DNA from: Theionarchaea archaeon
GTDB lineage: Archaea > Methanobacteriota_B > Thermococci > Methanofastidiosales > SZ-28-30
Direction: 5' to 3'
DNA: 64,000 nt
NCBI GenBank assembly: GCA_018992685.1
Contig: JACVGT010000002.1
Span: 1 to 64,000, forward strand
The notes below the pieces were generated by a model, which was not told the origin of the DNA, ran no database searches, and saw nothing but the letters and a program-made list of their open reading frames with translations. Position numbers and translations under genes: made by a program. Positions 20,045 through 29,571 of this stretch are shown here, piece after piece. Positions within the stretch are counted from its first letter, which is position 1. Each line of letters starts with the position of its first letter.

Positions 20045-21910
20045 CTATCTCTTTCTGAACACTTCTACAGAACCAAAGAGCAGCAGTATTCCCAGGAGGA
20101 CTGTTCCAAGGCAGCTTCCGCTGTTATCAACAGTCACAGTTATTGTATCGTCATCCACCAACTGACTGCTGGCATTGTATCCTTCAGCCTTCACCGTGTG
20201 GCTGGCGTCAGAGTACTGGGTTGTGTCCCAGCTCCACGAGAATGGGGATGTACTGTCTGTGGCCACGTTCGTGCCGTCTATGTAAAACTTGACGGATGTG
20301 ACTTCTGTGCTGGTGTCTACGGTGACGCTAACTGTGCCAGAAACGGTCTGGCCCTGCGAGGGGTTGGTTATAGAGACTGCTGGAATGACCTTGTATGGAT
20401 TGTCTGCGCAGTCGATAAAGTAGAGGGCACCTTGGTAGTTGTTTGCACACAGTGTGGGCAGCACTGAAGGCGGTGGGTAGAATTCTCCTCCCTCCAACTC
20501 AACTGTGAAGGAGAAGCACGGCATAGCGTCATTCTGTGTTACTCCGTAACTCCAGTCATCAGTAGTCCCAGAAGCCAGGTACAAATCTGCAGACTGCTGA
20601 GCTGTGTATCCAACGTAGCTAGCATACTTGGCACCCATGGTCTCGTGAACCTTTCGGTCGCTTGCATCTGAAATAGCATCATAAGTGTAACCCCACGGCC
20701 AGAGTACTAGCTCGCCGTAAGAGTGGTAGGTCAGTAGCACATTGATATCAGGATGAGCATTGAAGAAGTCCCTTACAACTGCCGTCTCGGGAGCGTCAAA
20801 GGCCTCATACCCCCGGAAGGTGTCACTGGTGCAGTAGCCTGAAGAGCCGCTTCCACCCCATCCGTAGGAGTAGTTTCTGTTCAGATCAGTCCCAATGCCA
20901 CCATCGCATGGCTGTCTGTTCTTTCTCCAGCTGAGTCCGCTGCCTGAGTAGCCACCAGAGTCATCATATACTTTACCATCTGGATTGATGATGGGCACAA
21001 TGTAGATTTCTCTGTTATTCACCAGATCAGTGATTGTCTGATTCGAACCGTAGTTGTCAGTCAGCTGATTTATGATGTACATGGCAACTTCTACTGTAGC
21101 ACATTCTCTTGCGTGGTGCAGGGCACAGAAGAAGATCTCGGCTTCAGATTCTTCAGTTGCAACGTTGTCTGAAATTTTGAGGTATGGGATGGTTCTGCCT
21201 TCATATGAAGTCCCGAGAGAATATACTTTGGCAATGGACGAGTGATCCGATTCAATCTGACTGAGTTCACTGACGACTTCAGCGTAGGTGTGGTACTCAT
21301 CTTCTATTACCAAGATCGACGGGCTGTCCACCACCTCAACGGTAAACCCAGAGAGGCAGAGTGCTATCAGACCTTCATAGGATACTAGAACATTCATGTA
21401 TCCCTCTTTAAGGTTCACTCCTGCAACGTCTACACCACTGATTGCCACCAGGGTTCTCAGGTACTTGTTGTTGGCGTACACTTTGACTTGAAGCTGCTCT
21501 GCTCCAATGTATTGATCGAACTCGGATGTGTCAATTTCCTTCTTCAGCACTGAGTGGGGCAGTTTGATCACGTAATCATTGAGTCCTTTCTGTTTGAGAT
21601 CACTCTTGGCGATAGTCACTACAAAATAGCCTTGTCCAACTCCGGTGACTGTCAAATCAACGTATTTGACAGCTGAAGCTATGGCAAAATGATACTGGAA
21701 CATTGCCATGTCCAGGTCAGTGAACTTACAGGTGATTGTCTTTTTGTCTTCCGAAATCTTTTCCAGTTGCAGGACGACAATATCCTCTTTTTCTCCTGCA
21801 ATCTGAACGTGGACGGTAACTGTGTTTCCGAGTCCAGTGGCTGCTGCAGATAAAGCGAGTATAGCTGTTAGGAATACTAGAGCTCCGATTTTACCTTTCA
21901 TGTCTTTCAC
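20045..21910 (-). CDS. Secreted M14 zinc carboxypeptidase with Ig-like domain and C-terminal CLGT-TM-RKR tail
   Basis: HHARECATVEV (HxxE), TDLNRNYSYGW, LLTYHSYGELVLWPWGY, FTVELEGG; Big_7-like NPSQGQTVSGTVSV. Confidence 0.9.
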   Translation of the reverse strand: MKDMKGKIGALVFLTAILALSAAATGLGNTVTVHVQIAGEKEDIVVLQLEKISEDKKTITCKFTDLDMAMFQYHFAIASAVKYVDLTVTGVGQGYFVVTIAKSDLKQKGLNDYVIKLPHSVLKKEIDTSEFDQYIGAEQLQVKVYANNKYLRTLVAISGVDVAGVNLKEGYMNVLVSYEGLIALCLSGFTVEVVDSPSILVIEDEYHTYAEVVSELSQIESDHSSIAKVYSLGTSYEGRTIPYLKISDNVATEESEAEIFFCALHHARECATVEVAMYIINQLTDNYGSNQTITDLVNNREIYIVPIINPDGKVYDDSGGYSGSGLSWRKNRQPCDGGIGTDLNRNYSYGWGGSGSSGYCTSDTFRGYEAFDAPETAVVRDFFNAHPDINVLLTYHSYGELVLWPWGYTYDAISDASDRKVHETMGAKYASYVGYTAQQSADLYLASGTTDDWSYGVTQNDAMPCFSFTVELEGGEFYPPPSVLPTLCANNYQGALYFIDCADNPYKVIPAVSITNPSQGQTVSGTVSVTVDTSTEVTSVKFYIDGTNVATDSTSPFSWSWDTTQYSDASHTVKAEGYNASSQLVDDDTITVTVDNSGSCLGTVLLGILLLFGSVEVFRKR

Positions 21911-21983
21911 CTCCTTTTGATTTGTCTCATTAGTGAGCTAATGAGCGTGATGCATGATATGATACGGTATGATGTGGTGAGCG

Positions 21984-22010
21984 TAAAAGAGAAATAAAAA
22001 AGAAAAAAAG
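21984..22010 (-). terminator. Oligo-T terminator-like tract after second subtilase
   Basis: Minus strand CTTTTTTTCTTTTTTATTTCTCTTTTA. Confidence 0.5.
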
Positions 22011-22019
22011 ATGAATGAT

Positions 22020-23570
22020 TTATCTCCGCTTGAGTGCTACACCCAGCAATACGAGAGCAGATACAAAGGCAGTTCCAAGGCAGGTACCGCCACACTCACA
22101 ACCACAATCTCCATCAGCTGGTGGAGACACACTGGGGTTGCTGATGATCTGCTGTACCGCAGCGTATGCATCTACACGGCCCCATCCCCACAGGCAGTCT
22201 TTGTTGACATTGCCCTTGTCGATGGCAGTTGCACCCATGCAGTTCTTGACCTGCAACGGGGTGGCTGTACCACGGGCATCCAGCATCAAGGCAGCAACAC
22301 CTGCAATGTGCGGTGTGGCCATTGAAGTACCAGACATGGCAACATCACTGCATGAGGTTCCTGCATCGGCAGCGTAGATTGACACACCAGGAGCTGTGAT
22401 GTCGGGCTTTATCCTGTCGTCAGTGGTAGGACCTCTGGAAGAGAAGCTGGCAAGAGCATCTGACTTGTCAGAAGCACCAACAGTGATGACATCTGTTGCA
22501 TCACCAGGTGTGCTAATGGTGCAGCAAGTTGAACCATCATTTCCAGCAGCACAAGCAACGACAGCGCCCTGACCTACAGCCCAGTTGCACTCCTGAGCCA
22601 AGGTGCTGGTACCGTCGCCACCGCTTCCACCTAAGGACAGAGACAATACATCTGCTCCCTGAGCGACTGCCCAGTCAATACCCTGGACGATAGCAGTTGT
22701 GGTACCGGACCCGGAAGAGTTCAGCACCTTTGCACCCATCAATGAAGCAGCCTTGGCTACACCATATGGTGATGCAGCACCTGCAGCAATGGATGCGCAG
22801 TGAGTACCGTGTCCATGGTCATCGTAGGCTGTGGTCTTGCTGTTGACATAGTCCACGAATTTCACAATCTTCCCAGAGGGGAAGTCACAGTGGTTGGGGT
22901 CAATACCAGTGTCAATGATGCAGATCTTAATTCCAGCACCATCGTATCCGGCATTCCAGCAGTCATCTGCGTTGATCAGAGGTACACTGGAAGACAGTGT
23001 TGCGTAGACAATGGCGTCATCTTCCAGGAACAGAATTCCAGCATCCTCAGACAGTGCCTTGATGTTGGAAACAGCGATGGTCATGGATGCTCCCAGTCCA
23101 CTGGCAAACTCGTAGGTGACTGTACCGAATTTGGTGAGGTCGACAGCTCCGCCCTTGTACATAACCATGATGTCCATCAGATCATTGCCGTTCTTTCCAG
23201 CGATCTTGTCCTTCAAGTTCCACTTGATCTTGGTGACATCGTTGGGGACGACAGCGACGAATTCATTGTCACCCACCTCAGTCAGATATGCTTTGGGGAT
23301 GCCAAAGGTCGTCTCATTGATCTGGACAATGGGCAGCTTGTCAACGTTGATCTCCTTCTCGATTCTGTTGAGCATTCCGGGGTTGACGTTAACATAAATG
23401 TAGCCGGAGTCTTCACCAGTGATGTCAACGTTGAGTTTCAGAACGTCTCTTCCCTCAAATCCGAAAGTTTGAACGTGAATTGTTGCGTTGGTGGGCTTAG
23501 CACTAACAGCAATCAGTGAGAAAACAAGCATAGCCACTGTAGCAAGCACAAATACCTTTCGCGTTTTCAT
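22020..23570 (-). CDS. Secreted S8 subtilisin-like protease, paralog of 15939-17495
   Basis: Same triad motifs and identical CGCECGGTCLGTAFVSALVLLGVALKRR tail. Confidence 0.92.
   Translation of the reverse strand: MKTRKVFVLATVAMLVFSLIAVSAKPTNATIHVQTFGFEGRDVLKLNVDITGEDSGYIYVNVNPGMLNRIEKEINVDKLPIVQINETTFGIPKAYLTEVGDNEFVAVVPNDVTKIKWNLKDKIAGKNGNDLMDIMVMYKGGAVDLTKFGTVTYEFASGLGASMTIAVSNIKALSEDAGILFLEDDAIVYATLSSSVPLINADDCWNAGYDGAGIKICIIDTGIDPNHCDFPSGKIVKFVDYVNSKTTAYDDHGHGTHCASIAAGAASPYGVAKAASLMGAKVLNSSGSGTTTAIVQGIDWAVAQGADVLSLSLGGSGGDGTSTLAQECNWAVGQGAVVACAAGNDGSTCCTISTPGDATDVITVGASDKSDALASFSSRGPTTDDRIKPDITAPGVSIYAADAGTSCSDVAMSGTSMATPHIAGVAALMLDARGTATPLQVKNCMGATAIDKGNVNKDCLWGWGRVDAYAAVQQIISNPSVSPPADGDCGCECGGTCLGTAFVSALVLLGVALKRR
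22023..22640 (-). repeat. Near-identical 3' segment shared with the first subtilase gene (15942-16560)
   Basis: By-eye alignment of the two segments. Confidence 0.85.
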
Positions 23571-23646
23571 TCTTTTTCACCTCCTTTGCGTATTTTGACA
23601 GCCTGCGAATAGATTCTTACAGGCAATCATACATCTTCTGTTCACC

Positions 23647-23663
23647 TATATAAACTTTTCGGT
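23647..23663 (-). promoter_or_regulatory. BRE/TATA promoter of second subtilase gene
   Basis: Minus strand ACCGAAAAGTTTATATA, near-identical to the 17564-17580 element. Confidence 0.6.
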
Positions 23664-23726
23664 TAGTGGGCAAATGAAATCCTCTCCAGTACTGAAAGAA
23701 AGAAATTCCGAAAGAATTGATGAATA

Positions 23727-24929
23727 TCACAGAGATATCCCAAGATGATAGATCAGGATCGGAAGGAGGAGAGCACCCATACAATGTGATCGGCGTATGG
23801 CCAGAAAAAGCGGAAGAAGTCCGATAAGGCAACCAACTCCCATCAGTGCAACCCCTCTTACCCCGGTCATTACCCATACCAGTATGACCAGCATGCAACA
23901 AGTGCCAGCCACTACCGCGGTGTAGTGGACACGAGATAAGAGCTTCAGCATCTGTCGAGCAATAAAGAGAGCAGCAACAGATGCTATTCCAGCTGCAAGG
24001 AGTCCACAAGATAGGAGTTGCGCCAGCGCTGCTCTATCTACTTGGATCAGGTTCTGGATGGCAGCTACTGCCCCACTCCGTGCCTTTCCAACAGTATATG
24101 CTACAATGAGAGCATACACAGCATTTGCGGTGTTGACCCCAGAGACTGCCACCAGAAATGCCCTGGGAGAAGATCTCACGGAAATGACAGCAGTCGCATG
24201 AGCAGGGCCGATTCCTGGAAAGAGTGACACAAAAATGCCTGCCACTGCTCCCTTTGCCATATTCAGCATGATTTGAATCTGGCTCAGGTGGATTCTGGAG
24301 TCAACGGGCTGAAGGGGAAGGGTTGCTGAACAAGTTGCGCTTACCAGTAAAGTACTCATTCCAAATAACCCACAGAACATAGGAAATAAGACAAGATCAC
24401 TGCTGACCAAAGGAGAGTTCAGGGCGATGTATCCATAGATTCCTGATATCAGAAAGACCACACAGGCTGCCGAAATCCTGTAGAGAGTCCTTTCAGAACC
24501 AGCCATTAGAACCACAAATCCCAGCAGGATATATGCCAGGTACGGATTGATGGCCACATAGATGCAAGGAATTACCAGGACCAGCAGTGGGACCAATGCA
24601 CATGATATCATCAATGATCCCAAACTTCCTATTATCGTGAGCTTGATTGCTTCGTATCCCCTTCCCTGGAGAAGCAGCCGATGTGCTGGCAGAATACTCA
24701 GGGCAGTGTCTTCGTCGGGGACCCCAAATAATGTGGATGGAATGAAGTCTAGAAATGTATGGGTCACAGCCAGGGAGAAAATGAGGACAGCGCCCATGGT
24801 TCCGGAAATAGGAAGCAGCACCACAAATGGCAACAGCGTATTGACGTGTAATCCTGGAGTCAATCCGGTAATAATTCCGAGACAGACCCCCGCTCCGCAC
24901 ATACTGGTAAATACTAGAACTTCATGCAC
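23727..24929 (-). CDS. TctA/DUF112-like polytopic membrane protein
   Basis: GLTPGLHVNTLLP and LFPGIGPAHATAV duplicated motif; many TMs. Confidence 0.75.
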   Translation of the reverse strand: MHEVLVFTSMCGAGVCLGIITGLTPGLHVNTLLPFVVLLPISGTMGAVLIFSLAVTHTFLDFIPSTLFGVPDEDTALSILPAHRLLLQGRGYEAIKLTIIGSLGSLMISCALVPLLVLVIPCIYVAINPYLAYILLGFVVLMAGSERTLYRISAACVVFLISGIYGYIALNSPLVSSDLVLFPMFCGLFGMSTLLVSATCSATLPLQPVDSRIHLSQIQIMLNMAKGAVAGIFVSLFPGIGPAHATAVISVRSSPRAFLVAVSGVNTANAVYALIVAYTVGKARSGAVAAIQNLIQVDRAALAQLLSCGLLAAGIASVAALFIARQMLKLLSRVHYTAVVAGTCCMLVILVWVMTGVRGVALMGVGCLIGLLPLFLAIRRSHCMGALLLPILIYHLGISL

Positions 24930-25857
24930 AGATGGTCACCGGTATAAGTTCCACCTTCCCATTGTACAGATGAACGATCCCGGTCACCGTGAGGGACTGA
25001 TCTTCATGAAATGAGTTCACATCCACCTGCAACTGAGACTGCAAATCAGAGAAAATAGGGACAAGAATCGATCCTGTAGAATCTTCAATCACCATGAAAA
25101 TGTGTCCATTGGATGCAGTCACTGATTCAATGATGCCCGATATGGTTATGGGGTATCCTTCAGGCATTCTTCTTGCCTGCGCAATAGAGTCTACTGCCAG
25201 GGGTTCCCAGGTGTAGTAGAGAACTCTTACCGTTTGGCCACTCTGGACGCCGAACCCCTTGACGGTACCTGGAGAAAGTGGACAGAAGGAGACAAATGTG
25301 CGGTAGTCTCCGTACAGGAGAAATGTACTGGAGCTACCTCCAGTTGAAATGTCACATATTCTTCCTTCCAAAGACACCAACGGGATCTGGAGACACCTTT
25401 CAATAAGGAGCTGACCTTCCTTCGTTGATCCTGCGAGAGCGTAGTCGCCGTCCGCCAGTGGGACAGAGAATGTACCCTGTTCTGTGTACAATACTGAATT
25501 GACACATCTTCCATAAATGACGTTGGCTGCGCTCCATTTCTTGGGGATAAGTTCGAGCCTTCCTTTGTACAACGATACTGTCCCCTCGACCTGGAGTAAA
25601 TCTCCCACCGATATCTTGTCTGAAAAATTGAATAAAGGTACCAGAATAGGAGAACCATCAAAAAGCGTAACAAAGGTGTGCTCTTGATTCTGGAACGTTT
25701 CCCACACAATGCCTTCACAGGCAACGTATGAGCCGGGCTCACTCACAGATGATATCGGACATAGTACAGGATGTGACAGATGGACTGCAGCGGCCAGCCC
25801 GGCTAGGCCGCACACAGCACAGACTGCAGCCCCCATGGTAATGCCCATGTTTTTCAT
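24922..25857 (-). CDS. Secreted or membrane-anchored tandem OB-fold protein
   Basis: Two similar OB-like units (ISVGDLLQVEGTVSLYKGRLELIPKKW / HEDQSLTVTGIVHLYNGKVELIPVTI); overlaps the TctA-like gene by 8 nt. Confidence 0.65.
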   Translation of the reverse strand: MKNMGITMGAAVCAVCGLAGLAAAVHLSHPVLCPISSVSEPGSYVACEGIVWETFQNQEHTFVTLFDGSPILVPLFNFSDKISVGDLLQVEGTVSLYKGRLELIPKKWSAANVIYGRCVNSVLYTEQGTFSVPLADGDYALAGSTKEGQLLIERCLQIPLVSLEGRICDISTGGSSSTFLLYGDYRTFVSFCPLSPGTVKGFGVQSGQTVRVLYYTWEPLAVDSIAQARRMPEGYPITISGIIESVTASNGHIFMVIEDSTGSILVPIFSDLQSQLQVDVNSFHEDQSLTVTGIVHLYNGKVELIPVTICA

Positions 25858-25963
25858 GAGGCGTCCCCTCTGTAAGAGGCTATAACCCTTTGGTGTGCAC
25901 TTCAGAGTGCTGACTGATAGATACTGATAGTAGGAAAGGAAAACCTTTTAACGGTTTAGTGGA

Positions 25964-26728
25964 ATGTCTGTACATCATGAGCTCTTCACATTCAATGAGA
26001 TATTGCTTGAAGAGTTCTCTCGCGGAAGTGGGATCGTGAAATACCAATGGGTCATTTCTGTTCTGGTAGGGATGGTGCTTCTTACACCACTTGGCCAGGC
26101 CGGTACCGAGTATGTGTGGACTGAGAGAGGGTGTAATGCATCATATACTGTTGGAGAGAAGATCACAGTCTATTTTGTAACGATCAAGGATGTAGAATTT
26201 GAATTGTGGGCCTATGACGTTCTTATGAGAGAAACCGTGCTTGCATCAGGAGTAGGTGACGGAAGTACTTTCTTCGTTGAAGTAACTGCATCCATGCCGT
26301 CTGGCCCGTTCACCTTTGTGCTGAAGATGCCCTGCAATGAGGAATGCGAGGCATGTCTGTGTGATCTTGACCAGTGTACGCTGCACATCCAGGAGGAGGA
26401 GTGCGAAGGCCACTGCTCCAACGGCAAGCAGGACTGCGGAGAACGCGGTATAGACTGCGGCGGGGGATGTCCCTTCACGGATTCTGATGATGATGGAATA
26501 GAAGATTGCAGGGACCAATGTCCTGATACTGAGTGCAGAAGTATTAGTTTGAATGGATGCGAATTGGATTCAGATGGTGATTCCATCGGCGATTGTTCGG
26601 ACCAGTGTCCTTTGAGGAGAGGAGACTTATCCAATGGTGGATGCCCCACCGGGATGAATTATCCCCTGTATCTGGTAGGGGGTGTAGCAATTGTGGCAGC
26701 AGGCATTGCCGTGTGGAAGCTCAGATAG
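25964..26728 (+). CDS. Secreted, C-terminally TM-anchored protein with thrombospondin type 3-like Ca-binding repeats
   Basis: DSDDDGIEDCRDQCPDTE and DSDGDSIGDCSDQCPLRRGD repeats; C-terminal TM. Confidence 0.65.
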   Translation: MSVHHELFTFNEILLEEFSRGSGIVKYQWVISVLVGMVLLTPLGQAGTEYVWTERGCNASYTVGEKITVYFVTIKDVEFELWAYDVLMRETVLASGVGDGSTFFVEVTASMPSGPFTFVLKMPCNEECEACLCDLDQCTLHIQEEECEGHCSNGKQDCGERGIDCGGGCPFTDSDDDGIEDCRDQCPDTECRSISLNGCELDSDGDSIGDCSDQCPLRRGDLSNGGCPTGMNYPLYLVGGVAIVAAGIAVWKLR

Positions 26729-26732
26729 CAGG

Positions 26733-27155
26733 TTATTTCTGTTCAGGGCAGCATTCTCCTCTAGGTATGCCGTTCCCGTGTGGGCATTCCCGCGGATGAT
26801 CCAGGAATATGCACAGCTTTGTGGCAACTTCGCTTGAAATTGAATGCTCGCAAGAACAGGCAATTTCCTCAATATCTCTCCTGTCGATGTGAACTACTCT
26901 GTTCAGAAGCACTTCCATGAGTCTGTGGGCTCTTACTATTTGTTTGGCCTCTGTCTCCCCCTTTTCGGTCATAATAATCCCCTTTTGCCTTCTGTACGTG
27001 ACCAGCCCCTTTTTCTCCAGTTTTCTCAACATTTCTACGGCACTGGGGGGCTGCACATCCAGCAGCTGGGCTATATCCCTGATTCGACAGATACTGTCAC
27101 CGCTTTCCCTCAGGTACCACAGAGCTTCCAGATATTCTTCCCCGCTTTCACTCAT
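26733..27155 (-). CDS. DtxR/MntR-family metal-dependent regulator
   Basis: MSESGEEYLEALWYL..DIAQLLDVQPPSAVEMLRKLEKKGLV; ATG overlaps feoB stop. Confidence 0.88.
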   Translation of the reverse strand: MSESGEEYLEALWYLRESGDSICRIRDIAQLLDVQPPSAVEMLRKLEKKGLVTYRRQKGIIMTEKGETEAKQIVRAHRLMEVLLNRVVHIDRRDIEEIACSCEHSISSEVATKLCIFLDHPRECPHGNGIPRGECCPEQK

Positions 27156-29053
27156 ATCAAAATCCCTCCTGCTCTCACCAAGAGAGCCAGAATCACCGCC
27201 AGCCCAGTTGTCAAGAATACAATGGACACCGTTCTTTGGATCCCAAATTCCTTTAACAGAACGCCAATGGTAGCAACACATGGAACATAAAACATGACGA
27301 ACACCGTGAATGTCAAGACCTGTACTCGTGTCAGAACGTTGAGCACCTGAGATGTACCCAGAGCCTGGATCAACATGACCAGAGAGAGTTCTTTCTTCAA
27401 TACACCAAATACGAGAGTCACTCCCACTGCAGCGGGGAGGCCCAGCACCATTGTGATTGGGCTGAGAGCCTGGTTAATGGAGAAATCAACTCCTACGTAG
27501 GTCATGAGACTGAGCACAGAACTTCCTCCTATGAGAAGAGGCCATGCAATGTATATAAACTCTCTCACCCGAAGCCAGGTTTTCAACAACACGTTCTTTA
27601 CAGAAGGAACGTGGTACGTTGGAATTTCAAGGATGAGTCCCGGGGTAACCTCCGGCATGAACCGAGACATGACAAGACCCAGTGCTACGACCACTACTAT
27701 ATTGAAGGCGTAAAGACCTAAAGCAGCATTGGGAGATATGAAAAAGGCTACCAACCCTAAAATTACGGTAGTCCGGGCAGCACAGGGTATAAGAGTTGAT
27801 AAGGTGGCTGTAATGAAACGATCCCGTTCAGATTCCAGAATTCGAGTGGCCATTATTGCAGGAACAGTACACCCATACCCCAGTATGACGGGTATTACAG
27901 CCTTCCCGTGGAGACCAATCCTGTGCAGGAACGTATCCATGAGAAAAGCTATCCGGGGCAAGTACCCGATATCTTCTAGAATGGCAAGTCCAATCAGGAA
28001 AGGGACCAGGTAGGGCAGGACAATACCCACCCCTCCAGAGAATCCTTCCAGCACGCCTTCAGCCATTTCCAGTGGCAGCCCGCTCAGATACTCCGACAGG
28101 TGAGGCATGAGGTGTTCAAACGCGTGAAGAACGTAAGATTCCACGATTTGGCCAATTCCGAAAACCACATTAAAAAAGACGTAGAGGATAACAGCCAGGG
28201 CAACATATCCTCCGTACCTGTGCATTAGTACATCATCGAGCCGGTCTCTCAGAGAGATCTCGGGCTCTGTGACTACTCCTACTTTTTCGAAAATATTCAT
28301 AGCCTGGGCGTGCCTTTCTGAGGAGATTACTACATCTGCAGCTCTTCCGTGGGATTTTTCCAGTCGGCTTTGAAAGGTTCGCACCTTCTCCAGGATTTGT
28401 GAGTCTCCAATCGATTCTATGAAAAACTGGTCATTCTCCAGGAGTTTCAGTGCCAGAAGTCTGGATGGCACGTTTAAGGTTTCACTCTCTCCTATGAGTT
28501 CTCTTTCCAGTTCTGTTATAACCTTCTCGATATCTTTGCTGAACTCAATCTTGTGAGACAGGGTTCCTGCTCGAGCAGTGGCTATGGCAGCCTGGAATAC
28601 TTCTCTGATTCCCTTTCCCTTGACTGCAACAGCAGTTACCACTGGGATTCCCAAAATTCTCTTCAGCTGCTCTGTGTCTATATGTATTCCCTTTCGTTCT
28701 GCTTCATCCATCATGTTCAAGACAAGTACCAGAGGAATATCCAACTCTGCGATCTGAATGGTTAGTTCCAGGCTTCGTGACAGCCGGGAAGCGTCAACTA
28801 CATTGACGACCACGTCTGCTTCCTTTCGCAACAAGTACGTGCGGGCTTCAAGTTCTGCAAGATCAAAAGAAGTCAAGGAATACGTTCCCGGAAGATCCAC
28901 CACATCCAGGATCTGACCTGAAAACTGAACACGGGATTCGTTGTATTTCACCGTTTTTCCAGGGAAATTGGAGGTCACTGTCTTGTATCCAGCGATTTGG
29001 TTGAAAAGGGTACTCTTGCCGGAATTGGGTTGTCCTGCCATGGCCACGATCAT
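27152..29053 (-). CDS. feoB: Ferrous iron transport protein B
   Basis: GQPNSGKSTLFN G1 motif, VVDLPGTYSLTSF, NMMDEA, FeoB core membrane domain. Confidence 0.95.
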   Translation of the reverse strand: MIVAMAGQPNSGKSTLFNQIAGYKTVTSNFPGKTVKYNESRVQFSGQILDVVDLPGTYSLTSFDLAELEARTYLLRKEADVVVNVVDASRLSRSLELTIQIAELDIPLVLVLNMMDEAERKGIHIDTEQLKRILGIPVVTAVAVKGKGIREVFQAAIATARAGTLSHKIEFSKDIEKVITELERELIGESETLNVPSRLLALKLLENDQFFIESIGDSQILEKVRTFQSRLEKSHGRAADVVISSERHAQAMNIFEKVGVVTEPEISLRDRLDDVLMHRYGGYVALAVILYVFFNVVFGIGQIVESYVLHAFEHLMPHLSEYLSGLPLEMAEGVLEGFSGGVGIVLPYLVPFLIGLAILEDIGYLPRIAFLMDTFLHRIGLHGKAVIPVILGYGCTVPAIMATRILESERDRFITATLSTLIPCAARTTVILGLVAFFISPNAALGLYAFNIVVVVALGLVMSRFMPEVTPGLILEIPTYHVPSVKNVLLKTWLRVREFIYIAWPLLIGGSSVLSLMTYVGVDFSINQALSPITMVLGLPAAVGVTLVFGVLKKELSLVMLIQALGTSQVLNVLTRVQVLTFTVFVMFYVPCVATIGVLLKEFGIQRTVSIVFLTTGLAVILALLVRAGGILI

Positions 29054-29289
29054 CTGATAACCTCAACTGTCACCTTCATGGCAACCCCTCGTCCCAGAGC
29101 GACCTCACACGAGTTGACCTGCACTCTGACTGGACCTCTCCACAGGCTAGAGTTGGCCATGGTCACGACCTGTCCCGGGAGTATCCCCATCTCACACAGT
29201 CTCTGTCTGAGACCCCATCCTCCCTGCACTTCTACCACTGTTGCCTTTTGGCCAGGTTCCAGAGTATCCAATGTCTGAATTAGGCTCAC
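29050..29289 (-). CDS. feoA: Ferrous iron transport protein A
   Basis: Small SH3-like FeoA protein (LCEMGILPGQVV) overlapping feoB start by 4 nt. Confidence 0.9.
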   Translation of the reverse strand: MSLIQTLDTLEPGQKATVVEVQGGWGLRQRLCEMGILPGQVVTMANSSLWRGPVRVQVNSCEVALGRGVAMKVTVEVIR

Positions 29290-29310
29290 CTAACTTTCTA
29301 GTGAGGGCAA

Positions 29311-29327
29311 ACTTATAAACCTTACGG
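29311..29327 (-). promoter_or_regulatory. BRE/TATA promoter of feoAB-dtxR operon
   Basis: Minus strand CCGTAAGGTTTATAAGT upstream of feoA. Confidence 0.5.
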
Positions 29328-29571
29328 TTGCTGAAGTGCTTGGAACTGAGGTGGCCTTTGAGGTGACTTTGTCAGTATAATCTCCACACAACACAAGGTC
29401 TCAGGTAGAATTGGGCTGGTAAAGAGGTATTATTCAGGTTCAAGCTTAGAATACCTTCAAAAGGAATGTAAGAAGAAAAGTATTTAAGGAAAGCAGAGGA
29501 AAAAGAGAAAGAGAGTCTTGGAGTTATTGTCTTGCATCAGAATGAGTCCTATGAATGTGGAGGGAAACAAA

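Noticed and set aside
22800-23519. 239-aa plus-strand ORF opposite the second subtilase
   Set aside because: Shadow ORF of a confident S8 gene; low-complexity composition and no domain motif.
26212-26649. 145-aa minus-strand ORF opposite the TSP3-like gene
   Set aside because: Repetitive Ser/Pro/His composition is the antisense of calcium-binding repeats.
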